Shown: positions 1-7,284 of the stretch, in pieces
How the letters are laid out: every line of letters begins with the position of its first letter
How positions within the stretch are numbered: the stretch's first letter is position 1
Source of the DNA: Sedimentibacter saalensis
GTDB taxonomy: Bacteria; Bacillota; Clostridia; Tissierellales; Sedimentibacteraceae
Direction of reading: 5' to 3'
Assembly: GCF_007830175.1 (NCBI RefSeq)
Contig: NZ_VLKH01000007.1
Coordinates: forward strand, 62,001 to 126,000
Length of the DNA stretch: 64,000 nucleotides
Notes under the pieces: generated by a model
What the model was told of the DNA's origin: nothing
The model's database searches: none
What the model saw: the letters and a program-made list of their open reading frames with translations, nothing else
Program-made: the position numbers and the translations under genes

Positions 1-510
1 TACCCTCTCACAGATGAAGAGTTTCTCAATGTTTCAGGTGTAGGTGATGTGAAGGCTGAAAGATATGGCAAAGAATTCATACGGGCTATAACAGACTACA
101 CCAAGAAAAACAATATTGATGTACAATCAGTAAAAAATGCTGAACATAAAAATAATATTGAAACAAAAAGCGTGGGCAATCATAGAGCAAGTACAAAAAA
201 ATCATTAAAGGAAGACACTTACCTTACTACCTACAATCATTATAAACAAGGAAAAAGTGTGAAAGAAATTGCAGCTGAAAGAAGTCTCACTGAAAATACA
301 GTGGAAAATCACCTTGCTCACTGTGCAGAAACAGGATATGAAATAAATTTCAGTGAGTTCATAAAAGCCGAACACGAAGAAATGATAATGAAAGCAATTG
401 AAAAACAAGGAACAGATAAACTTAAACCAATTAAAGAATGTTTGCCTGATGAAGTAACATATACAGAAATCAAATTTGCAATATGCAAATTTAAGAGGAG
501 ATTAACATGA
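1..510 (+). CDS. recQ: ATP-dependent DNA helicase RecQ, C-terminal fragment
   Basis: Frame 1 is open from the first base, so the gene starts before the window and only about 169 C-terminal residues are present. The visible part begins inside an HRDC domain (YPLTDEEFLNVSGVGDVKAE, the helix-hairpin-helix-like end of HRDC that binds DNA), then a charged linker, then a helix-turn-helix segment (GKSVKEIAAERSLTENTVEN) of the kind that closes many Firmicute RecQ proteins. RecQ unwinds DNA 3'-5' in recombination and fork repair. The helicase motor itself lies outside the window, so identity rests on the HRDC plus terminal HTH order. The stop codon overlaps the rsmI start (ATGA), which suggests translational coupling. 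Confidence 0.8.
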   Translation, partial: YPLTDEEFLNVSGVGDVKAERYGKEFIRAITDYTKKNNIDVQSVKNAEHKNNIETKSVGNHRASTKKSLKEDTYLTTYNHYKQGKSVKEIAAERSLTENTVENHLAHCAETGYEINFSEFIKAEHEEMIMKAIEKQGTDKLKPIKECLPDEVTYTEIKFAICKFKRRLT

Positions 511-1376
511 GCAGATTATACATTGTTCCCACACCCATAGGGAATTTAAAGGATATGACGGAAAGAGCCGTTGAAACATTAAAGGAATGTGATCTTATTC
601 TGGCAGAGGATACAAGACATACACAAAAGCTCTTAAATCATTTTGATATAAAAACAAAACTTGTTTCATATCACAAGTTCAATGAAAAAACAAGAAGTGA
701 AGAAATAGTAAATGAAATTTTAACAGAGGAAAAAAACGTGGCACTTGTTACAGATGCAGGAACGCCATGCATTTCTGATCCCGGTTATGAGCTTGTAAAA
801 AGAGCCAGAGAAGAAGAAATTGAAATTATAGCACTGGCAGGCGCATCGGCAGTAACCATTGCACTTTCTGCCGCAGGAATAGACACTTACGAATTTGCTT
901 TTTACGGGTTCTTACCCAGAAAGAAAAGTGAGCTTGAAGAAGCCCTTGAAAAAATCAAGAAAAATTCCATAAAAACATTTATTATATATGAATCACCAAA
1001 AAGAATAATTAATCTTATGGAAATAATAAGTACAATTATGCCAAACTCAACAATTTGTGTAATGAAGGAACTTACAAAGCTTCATGAAAATTCATTTTAC
1101 GGAAACGCTGAGCAGGTACTTGAAAAACTAAAGAATCATGAAGATGTTGAAAGAGGAGAATACGTGCTGGTGGGCTATAACAACGACTGGGAAGAAAATC
1201 TCTCTACAGGCCCAGCTGTGAGCCTGCAGGCGATTTTGTTTGACAAACTTATACAAAAATATTATTCTTTAAAGGAGGCTGTCAATGAAGTCGTAGAGGA
1301 AGGCATTGCATCAAAAAACGATGCATACAAGGCTTCGCTTGAAGTGAAAAAATTCATAGAAAATTACAACAAATAG
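507..1376 (+). CDS. rsmI: 16S rRNA (cytidine(1402)-2'-O)-methyltransferase RsmI
   Basis: A 289-residue tetrapyrrole-methylase-fold enzyme that 2'-O-methylates C1402 in the decoding centre of 16S rRNA using SAM. Diagnostic motifs are PTPIGNL (8-14), AEDTRHT (33-39) and VTDAGTPCISDPG (81-93), all hallmarks of the RsmI branch of the family, and the length is normal. The start overlaps the recQ stop by four bases, with GAGGAG eight bases upstream. The next gene begins eight bases after its stop, so it sits inside a tight operon. Nothing looks broken. Confidence 0.96.
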   Translation: MSRLYIVPTPIGNLKDMTERAVETLKECDLILAEDTRHTQKLLNHFDIKTKLVSYHKFNEKTRSEEIVNEILTEEKNVALVTDAGTPCISDPGYELVKRAREEEIEIIALAGASAVTIALSAAGIDTYEFAFYGFLPRKKSELEEALEKIKKNSIKTFIIYESPKRIINLMEIISTIMPNSTICVMKELTKLHENSFYGNAEQVLEKLKNHEDVERGEYVLVGYNNDWEENLSTGPAVSLQAILFDKLIQKYYSLKEAVNEVVEEGIASKNDAYKASLEVKKFIENYNK

Positions 1377-1384
1377 GGGGAAGC

Positions 1385-2059
1385 ATGTTAGGCACAATAG
1401 TAAACGCATTGGCAATTGTAGTCGGAGGAATAATAGGAATCATCTTTAAAAACATAATTCCAGATAAGCTGTCTGAATCTCTTCTGAAAGCAACAGGTTT
1501 GGCTGTTGTGACTGTAGGAATAAGACTTAGTCTTGCTGGTGAAAATCTCACACTGTTAATAATTTCTGTCATAGCTGGAACTTTAATTGGAGAATTGCTT
1601 GATATAGAAGGAAGGCTTGACAGGTTGGGTCAGAATATAGAAGGACGACTTAAAAACAAGGATAGCAACATCACTGCAGGCTTCGTATCCTGTACTCTTG
1701 TGTACTGCGTTGGATCAATGTCTATTATGGGTGCCATTCAAAGCGGTCTTACAGGAAACCATGAAATATTGTTTTCCAAGGCACTGATTGACGGTATAGT
1801 TTCAATTTCAATGGCTGTTTCAATGGGTGTGGGCGTAATATTCTCGAGCATAAGCGTATTGCTTTATCAGGGACTGTTGACAATACTCGCACAATTTGTA
1901 CAGTCTTTGTTGAGCCCGGAAGTTATAAGTGAAATGACTGCCGTAGGTGGAACTGTAATTATGGCCATAGGACTTAATTTCCTGGAAATTAAACGAGTTA
2001 AGGTTGGAAATATGCTTCCTGCTATTTTCCTGCCAATATTGTATTTTATATTTTTTTAA
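1385..2059 (+). CDS. DUF554 family multi-pass membrane protein
   Basis: A 224-residue, very hydrophobic protein with about six or seven predicted membrane segments. It opens with a glycine-rich helix (VNALAIVVGGIIGIIFKN) followed by the acidic/basic turn GELLDIEGRLDRLGQ near residue 75, the layout of the DUF554 (YdfK/YqgA-like) family. Function is unknown; family members are presumed small-molecule or ion transporters. GGGGGAAGC precedes the ATG. It lies between rsmI and an NhaC-type antiporter and is probably co-transcribed with both, which does not define its substrate. Confidence 0.85.
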   Translation: MLGTIVNALAIVVGGIIGIIFKNIIPDKLSESLLKATGLAVVTVGIRLSLAGENLTLLIISVIAGTLIGELLDIEGRLDRLGQNIEGRLKNKDSNITAGFVSCTLVYCVGSMSIMGAIQSGLTGNHEILFSKALIDGIVSISMAVSMGVGVIFSSISVLLYQGLLTILAQFVQSLLSPEVISEMTAVGGTVIMAIGLNFLEIKRVKVGNMLPAIFLPILYFIFF

Positions 2060-2077
2060 TGTAAAAGAGGTGCTAAA

Positions 2078-3463
2078 TTGAGTAAAGTAAAATTGGTGAT
2101 AAATCCAGCTATCATAATGGCAGTGAGCTTGTTTTTCATAATAGGCTCCATAGTTTTTTCTGTACCTCTGTACTATGGATTTATTGCAGGCATTGTTTTT
2201 ACAGTAATTGTCCTTAAGAAAAGCGGATATGCACTTAAGGAACTTCTTGAAACAATTGTTTCAGCAGTTTTTGAAGTGAAGAATCTCATAATAGTCATTT
2301 TGTTTATAGGGGCTACAACTTCCATATGGCTTGCATCAGGAGTTGTTCCCACAATTATGTACTACGGCTTCACATACATGGAAGGCGTGAATTTTTTAAT
2401 GGCAGCATTTTTAATAATGACTGCTGTGTCTTATTTTATGGGAACAGCAATTGGGACCATGAGCACCGTGGGCATTTCACTGTCAGGTATAGGGCTTGGA
2501 CTGGGGATACCCCTTAATCTCATGGTGGGTGTTCTTGTTTCAGGAGCATTCATTGCCGACAAAATATCACCCCTGTCAGGACTTGTAAACCTGACAATGA
2601 CAGCTATTAACAGAAACTACAAAGACATTTTAAAATCTACTCTCGTGACATTGCTGCCAACTATAGCAATAACAGCAGCAATTTATTACATAATGGGACT
2701 TAATTATATGTCAGGAGATTACAGTAAGCTTATATTGTACAAAAATGCAATTGCAGAAGGCTTCAACACTTCAAAAATTCTATTGCTGCTGCCTGTGGTT
2801 ATTCTTGTACTGTCTGTTTCGGGTCTTAAATCAATTTACACTCTTTGTGTGGGAATAGGTGTGGGAGCTGTATTAAGCATTGTTTTTCAAGGAATGACAA
2901 TGGCTGAAGTCATTAATTCTATTTTGTTTGGCTTTCACGGGAAAACTCCCTCAGAAGAACTCAACAAACTTCTGGTAAGCGGAGGAATGGTTGCAATGAT
3001 TGAAGCAATATTTATTGTAATAAGCGCCATATCATTGGTTAAAATATTTGAAAAGGGAAATATTCTTATGCCTCTTATGGATAGGCTGGTATCAGGCATA
3101 AACACAAAAATAAATCTGGTTCTCAGGACGGGATTCATAAGCACAATTCTTACAATTGCCACTTGCGATCAGACAGCAGGTATTATACTTCCTGCAAGAA
3201 TACTTAATGACAAGTACAAGGAACTTGAACTTGACAATGCTGTGCTGGCAAGAACAATCTCTGATACGGGAGTAATTGTAGCACCATTAATGCCCTGGAA
3301 CATTAATTCATTTCTCATTAAGCCAATTATGGGCATAACAGCAGCCCAGTATGCCCCTTATGCAGCATTGTGCTATGTGTGCCCGCTTGTAAGTGTTGCA
3401 GCAGCATTTTTGTTATACAGGAGCAAAAATCATAAGAATATACAAAAATCAAATGATGTTTAG
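2078..3463 (+). CDS. NhaC-family Na+/H+ (or malate/lactate-Na+) antiporter
   Basis: A 461-residue integral membrane protein with about 11-12 hydrophobic segments and the NhaC signature regions, including GAFIADKISPLSG (about 160-172) and TCDQTAGIILPARI (about 363-376). I use the TTG at 2078 because AAGAGGTG lies seven bases upstream and there is no better ATG. NhaC-family members exchange Na+ for H+, and a subgroup (MleN of Bacillus) couples Na+/H+ to malate-lactate exchange. The gene directly downstream is a lactate/malate dehydrogenase homologue, which fits a 2-hydroxyacid-linked role. The exact substrate cannot be read from sequence. Confidence 0.88.
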   Translation: MSKVKLVINPAIIMAVSLFFIIGSIVFSVPLYYGFIAGIVFTVIVLKKSGYALKELLETIVSAVFEVKNLIIVILFIGATTSIWLASGVVPTIMYYGFTYMEGVNFLMAAFLIMTAVSYFMGTAIGTMSTVGISLSGIGLGLGIPLNLMVGVLVSGAFIADKISPLSGLVNLTMTAINRNYKDILKSTLVTLLPTIAITAAIYYIMGLNYMSGDYSKLILYKNAIAEGFNTSKILLLLPVVILVLSVSGLKSIYTLCVGIGVGAVLSIVFQGMTMAEVINSILFGFHGKTPSEELNKLLVSGGMVAMIEAIFIVISAISLVKIFEKGNILMPLMDRLVSGINTKINLVLRTGFISTILTIATCDQTAGIILPARILNDKYKELELDNAVLARTISDTGVIVAPLMPWNINSFLIKPIMGITAAQYAPYAALCYVCPLVSVAAAFLLYRSKNHKNIQKSNDV

Positions 3464-3482
3464 ACATAATTCAGGAGGAAAA

Positions 3483-4394
3483 TTGAAGCTAGCTATTATT
3501 GGAGGAAACGGAGCAATAGGCTCCACAACAGCCTTTTTGACTGCTCAAAAAGGAATATATGATGAAATAAAACTTTTGGGAAGAAAAACAAATGTACTTA
3601 AAAATCATGCCATGGACATGGAGCATGCACTCATGCCTTTCTCAAAGACAGTGGTTTCTTTTGCAGAATATGAAGATATAAGTGATTGCCAGGTTATTTT
3701 CATAGCAGTAGGAGCACCGGAAAGGAAGGTAGAATCAAGGGAAGAGTATTTGAAGGACAATATAAGGGTTATTGATGAAGTGTTGGAGAATTCCTGCTAT
3801 TTCAACAAAGATGCAGTCATTCTCACTGCAACAAACCCAATCGATGTGTTCAACTATTATCTGTACAAGAAACTAAAAAGAGACAGGATGAAAATGCTTG
3901 GCTTTTCAGCAAATGACAGCTTGAGACTCAGGTGGGCTGTTGCTGAAAAATTCAACATTGATTTTAACAAAATAGAAGCTTATTGCATAGGTGAGCACGG
4001 AGAAGACCAGGTACCTTTAATGAACTGTGTAAAATACGACGGGAAGAAATTTGACGTAGAAGATGAAACAAAATCTGAAATCAAAAATATTCTTGTGGAC
4101 TGGTTTTTGAAATTTCAAAATCTTGATGCCAAAAGAACAAGCGGATGGACTTCTTCTGTGACTGCTTCGGAGGTTCTTGAAGCCATAGCATGTGACAGCG
4201 GGAAAATCATTGAGTGCTCTGTCCCGTTGGAAGGGGAGCTGGGATTTAGAGATGTATCCCTTGGCATGATGGTGAAGCTTGGGAAAGAAGGGGCAAAGGA
4301 AATAATAGTTCCAGAGCTTAATGATGGGGAAAAAAGTGCAATTAACAAAGCTGTAGCCAAAATAAAGCAACAAATAACACATTTAAATATATAA
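3483..4394 (+). CDS. Lactate/malate dehydrogenase family oxidoreductase with atypical specificity residues
   Basis: About 303 residues from a TTG start at 3483, chosen because AGGAGG sits just upstream and the Rossmann strand KLAIIGGNGAIGS starts immediately; a longer in-frame ATG at 3393 lies inside the antiporter gene. Catalytic elements of the LDH/MDH fold are present: the Arg of VESREEY, the Asp-Arg pair in SANDSLRLRW, and His in GEHGEDQVP. Two positions are odd by eye alignment. The second Rossmann strand ends LLGRKTN, without the acidic residue that holds the NAD ribose. The substrate-choice position (Gln in LDH, Arg in MDH) appears to be Glu in GAPERKVESR. NADP use and a non-standard 2-oxoacid are therefore possible. 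Confidence 0.85.
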   Translation: MKLAIIGGNGAIGSTTAFLTAQKGIYDEIKLLGRKTNVLKNHAMDMEHALMPFSKTVVSFAEYEDISDCQVIFIAVGAPERKVESREEYLKDNIRVIDEVLENSCYFNKDAVILTATNPIDVFNYYLYKKLKRDRMKMLGFSANDSLRLRWAVAEKFNIDFNKIEAYCIGEHGEDQVPLMNCVKYDGKKFDVEDETKSEIKNILVDWFLKFQNLDAKRTSGWTSSVTASEVLEAIACDSGKIIECSVPLEGELGFRDVSLGMMVKLGKEGAKEIIVPELNDGEKSAINKAVAKIKQQITHLNI

Positions 4395-4399
4395 TTTTT

Positions 4400-4450
4400 G
4401 AGAAGCTGGGTTTTTAATAAAAACCGTAACAAGCAGCTTCTCTTTCTTTT
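4400..4450 (+). terminator. Intrinsic terminator after the dehydrogenase gene
   Basis: Inverted repeat GAGAAGCTG (4400-4408) / CAGCTTCTC (4434-4442) with a second nested stem GGTTTTT/AAAAACC (4409-4415/4419-4425), followed by TTTCTTTTT. It closes the recQ-to-dehydrogenase gene run. Confidence 0.85.
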
Positions 4451-4531
4451 TGCAAAAAAATATTTAGTTAACATTTTTAATTTAAGAAAATACAAAAAAA
4501 AGCTTAGTTTATAAGAAAGTTATTTTAAGGG

Positions 4532-4560
4532 TTGCAACCGGTAATGTGGCGTAATATAAT
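4532..4560 (+). promoter_or_regulatory. pckG promoter with overlapping palindrome
   Basis: TTGCAA (4532-4537), a 17-bp spacer and a perfect TATAAT (4555-4560). The -35 box lies within the palindrome GGTTGCAACC (4530-4539), a possible repressor site. Predicted start of transcription is near 4567. Confidence 0.7.
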
Positions 4561-4575
4561 ACAAATAGCTATTAA

Positions 4576-4626
4576 ATAATATAACACATATATTAAAAAT
4601 AAAGATATAATATAACACATATATTA
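4576..4626 (+). repeat. Two identical 20-nt dyads in the pckG leader
   Basis: ATAATATAACACATATATTA occurs exactly at 4576-4595 and again at 4607-4626. Each holds a 7-bp inverted repeat (TAATATA/TATATTA) around ACACA. The second copy abuts the AGGAG of the pckG ribosome binding site. They could be tandem operator half-sites or RNA hairpins controlling translation. Confidence 0.8.
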
Positions 4627-4636
4627 GGAGCGTATC

Positions 4637-6430
4637 ATGCATAATTTAACTTCAAACCAAAATGTTTTAACTTGGATAGATGATATCGTCAAAATGACAA
4701 AACCAGCAAATGTCATGTGGATTGATGGAAGTGAAGAACAGCTGAACATTCTCCGCCAGGAAGCATGTTCAACAGGAGAAATCAAATCATTGAATCAGGA
4801 AAAGTATCCGGGATGTTACTATCACCGTTCACGCAAAGATGACGTTGCAAGAATGGAAGATAAAACATTTATTTGTTCAAGAGATAAGAATAATGCAGGA
4901 GCAACAAACAACTGGAAAAGCCCTGAAGAAGCATACAGCATGGGAAGAGAAATCTACAACGGCTGCATGGAAGGAAGAACAATGTACATAATCCCTTATT
5001 CAATGGGGCCTGTTGGTTCAGAATTTTCCAAAATAGGATTTGAAGTGACGGATTCAATTTATGTAGTACTGAGCATGAACATCATGACAAGAATAGGACA
5101 AAAGGTTTTGGATGTTCTTGGAGATTCAAATGATTTTGTGAGAGGGCTCCACGCAAAATGCAGTCTGGATATAGACAAAAGGTACATATTCCATTTTCCT
5201 GAAGACAACACCATTTGGTCCTGCAATTCTGCTTATGGCGGAAATGTTCTTTTGGGGAAAAAATGCTTTGCTTTAAGAATTGCTTCCTACCAGGGATGGA
5301 AGGAAGGGTGGATGGCTGAGCACATGTTGATTTTAGGAATTGAAAATCCAGAAGGAGAAGTTAAGTATGTGGCAGCAGCTTTCCCATCAGCATGCGGGAA
5401 AACAAATCTTGCAATGCTTATTCCTCCGGAGCTATACAGGAAAAAAGGCTACAAGGTATGGACTGTTGGGGACGATATAGCATGGCTTCGCATCAAGGAA
5501 GACGGAAGACTCTGGGCTATTAATCCTGAAGCAGGTTTTTTTGGAGTTGCACCTGGAACAAACGAAAAATCAAACTACAATGCGCTCATGTCAACTAAGA
5601 AAAATGCAATATTTACCAATGTTGTTTACAATTTGGATGATGATACTGTATGGTGGGAAAAATTTGATGAAAATCCTCCGGAAAACGGTCTGGATTGGCA
5701 AGGAAATCCATGGAATGGGAAAAAATCCAAGGAAAAAGGGGCACATCCTAATTCAAGATTTACTGCTCCTGCTAAAAACTGCCCATGCATTTCATCAGAG
5801 TTCGAATCTCCTGAAGGAGTTCCGCTGTCAGCAATAATATTCGGCGGAAGACGAGCAAAGACTGCTCCTCTTGTATATCAGTCAAGAAACTGGCAGCACG
5901 GAGTATTTGTGGGTTCAACACTCGCATCTGAAACTACAGCTGCAGCATCAGGCAAAGTTGGAGTAGTTAGAAGAGATCCTATGGCAATGCTTCCTTTCTG
6001 CGGATACAACATGGGAGATTATTTTGCACACTGGTTGGAAATGGGAGAAAAAATGAGCAATGCCCCAAAAATATTCCATGTAAACTGGTTCAGGACAAAT
6101 GACAGAGGAGAATTCATTTGGCCGGGCTTCGGCGACAATTTCAGAGTTCTTGAATGGATTTTGAAAAGATGTGAAAATGAAGTCGATGCTGTAGAAACAC
6201 CTATAGGAAATCTTCCATATGCTGAAGACATAAACTTCGAACAGATGAACATAACAGAAGAAACTGTTGATAATTTGCTTAAAATTGATGTTAATTCATG
6301 GCTGGAAGATGAAAAAGGAATAGAAGAATTTTATGCGAAAATCGGAAACACTGTTCCTCAGCAGCTGAAAGAAGAACTTAACAATCTGAAGAAGAATTTA
6401 AACATGTCTGTTGCAGACATAGTAGCTTAA
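4637..6430 (+). CDS. pckG: Phosphoenolpyruvate carboxykinase (GTP)
   Basis: A 597-residue GTP-type PEP carboxykinase, which interconverts oxaloacetate + GTP and PEP + CO2 + GDP at the C4/glycolysis node. Visible motifs include the kinase P-loop with reactive cysteine FPSACGKTNLAML (from residue 249, Cys253), the metal-binding VWTVGDDIAWL region, the FGGRRAKTAPLV segment and the mobile lid ASETTAAASGKVG. The length matches the GTP family; the ATP family is shorter and unrelated in these motifs. It is monocistronic, with its own promoter, twin leader dyads and a strong terminator. In an amino-acid fermenter it may work either way, gluconeogenic or as a GTP-yielding step. Confidence 0.97.
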   Translation: MHNLTSNQNVLTWIDDIVKMTKPANVMWIDGSEEQLNILRQEACSTGEIKSLNQEKYPGCYYHRSRKDDVARMEDKTFICSRDKNNAGATNNWKSPEEAYSMGREIYNGCMEGRTMYIIPYSMGPVGSEFSKIGFEVTDSIYVVLSMNIMTRIGQKVLDVLGDSNDFVRGLHAKCSLDIDKRYIFHFPEDNTIWSCNSAYGGNVLLGKKCFALRIASYQGWKEGWMAEHMLILGIENPEGEVKYVAAAFPSACGKTNLAMLIPPELYRKKGYKVWTVGDDIAWLRIKEDGRLWAINPEAGFFGVAPGTNEKSNYNALMSTKKNAIFTNVVYNLDDDTVWWEKFDENPPENGLDWQGNPWNGKKSKEKGAHPNSRFTAPAKNCPCISSEFESPEGVPLSAIIFGGRRAKTAPLVYQSRNWQHGVFVGSTLASETTAAASGKVGVVRRDPMAMLPFCGYNMGDYFAHWLEMGEKMSNAPKIFHVNWFRTNDRGEFIWPGFGDNFRVLEWILKRCENEVDAVETPIGNLPYAEDINFEQMNITEETVDNLLKIDVNSWLEDEKGIEEFYAKIGNTVPQQLKEELNNLKKNLNMSVADIVA

Positions 6431-6438
6431 AAAGATAG

Positions 6439-6468
6439 GCGGAACGGCATAACTGTTCCGCTTTTTGA
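6439..6468 (+). terminator. Intrinsic terminator of pckG
   Basis: GCGGAAC (6439-6445) / GTTCCGC (6455-6461) with a 9-nt loop and TTTTT. Confidence 0.9.
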
Positions 6469-6521
6469 ATATTAGAATTTTTGAGATGAAAAAGTACAGA
6501 AAATATTTTTCAAAAAAAGTG

Positions 6522-6550
6522 TTGACAATGTTAGATGTTTCGTTTAAGAT
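6522..6550 (+). promoter_or_regulatory. Promoter of the T-box leader
   Basis: Perfect TTGACA (6522-6527), a 17-bp spacer and TAAGAT (6545-6550). It is positioned so that transcription starts shortly before Stem I of the T-box. Confidence 0.7.
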
Positions 6551-6556
6551 GTGGAT

Positions 6557-6838
6557 TAATAGTTAATGCGTTGAAGCAGAGAAAAGTATTTTGGAAGTCT
6601 ACAGAGAATTGGTGGTGCTGAGAGCCAATGACAGAGAAATATAATATACACTGCTGAGCTGGTTTGTTCAACGGTAATTCAAGTAGACAAACACGTATAC
6701 CTACGTTACAGGGTTAGAGGTTGTTAGACCTCGAAGAGTGATGATTTTTTAATCATAATTAGGGTGGTACCGCGGATCTTTCGTCCCTATAAGCACATTT
6801 AAAAAAGTGTGTTTATAGGAATGAAAGATTTTTTTTTA
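6557..6838 (+). promoter_or_regulatory. T-box riboswitch, probably tyrosine-specific
   Basis: The T-box sequence AGGGTGGTACCGCG is at 6761-6774. A long terminator stem follows, running from ATCTTTC (from 6776) to GAAAGAT before a T8+ run (6829-6838). Stem I runs from TTGAAGCAG (about 6571) to CTGCTGAGC...TTCAA, with the AGAGAAAAGTA internal-loop signature and a GGTGGTGCTGAGAGCC apex. On the 3' side of the specifier loop the sequence is ATATACACTGC, so the specifier is TAT or TAC (6645-6649), both tyrosine codons. The T-box bulge TGGT demands a tRNA ending ACCA, as in tRNA-Tyr, and excludes tRNA-Trp with its G discriminator. The specifier was assigned by eye; an Ile (ATA) reading cannot be fully excluded. 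Confidence 0.9.
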
Positions 6839-6839
6839 T

Positions 6840-7206
6840 GACCTAACCCAATATGTTCAAGCGATAGCGAAGAACATATTGTTGGTAGGTCAAACGCAAT
6901 GAGAACCAAATTTTCGCGACCGTAGGGAGCAGGAAAATTTGTGTTCGAAACTGCGAATGACCAGCGACAGCCTCAGGAAGTCAATGGTAGGTCAAACGCA
7001 ATGAGTTCCAATTTTGTGCGACCGGAGGAAGCTGACAAAATTGTGAACGAAACTGCGAATGACCAGCGACAACCACAGGAAGTCAAAGGTAGGTCAAACG
7101 CAACGAAATCCAATTTTACGCGACCGGAGGAAGCTGACAAAATTGTGAACGAAACTGCGAATGACCAGCGACAACCACAGGAAGTCAAAGGTAGGTCATA
7201 CAAATA
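6840..7206. repeat. 102-bp tandem repeat block with nested palindromes
   Basis: AGGTCAAACGC-type units begin at 6887, 6989 and 7091, and a truncated fourth begins at 7193, an exact period of 102 bp. Each unit holds a hairpin with a conserved loop (GCGACCGGAGGAAGC type) and a stem that varies but stays paired: CAAATTTTC/GAAAATTTG, then CAATTTTGT/ACAAAATTG. A second short dyad TGAC/GTCA frames CAGCGACAACCACAGGAA. The block is preceded by a larger imperfect palindrome (6840-6892) with AATATGTTC/GAACATATT. Because 102 is a multiple of three, both strands are open through it; 6941-7222 would encode a 34-residue repeat, but it has no convincing RBS, so I do not call a gene. It lies between the T-box terminator and the transporter genes. 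Confidence 0.9.
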
Positions 7207-7284
7207 CATTCCAAAAGATTAAATATTAAACTTTGCGCAGAGTTGAAATATGAACAATTAGAATAGAAAATTATGGAGGATATT

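Noticed and set aside
3393-3482. Longer N-terminus for the dehydrogenase from an ATG inside the antiporter gene
   Set aside because: It would add 30 residues with no homology before the Rossmann strand and has no RBS; the TTG at 3483 has AGGAGG.
6557-6838. Tryptophan T-box, by analogy with TrpXYZ-type transporters
   Set aside because: No TGG lies at the specifier position and the bulge TGGT requires a discriminator A, unlike tRNA-Trp.
6887-7200. Possible CRISPR array
   Set aside because: The 102-bp units are near-identical throughout, with no unique spacers, too few copies and no cas genes nearby.
6941-7222. 93-codon open frame across the tandem repeat (and a 78-codon frame on the other strand)
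   Set aside because: Openness on both strands follows from a period that is a multiple of three; there is no convincing RBS and no known domain. Kept as a repeat, not a gene.
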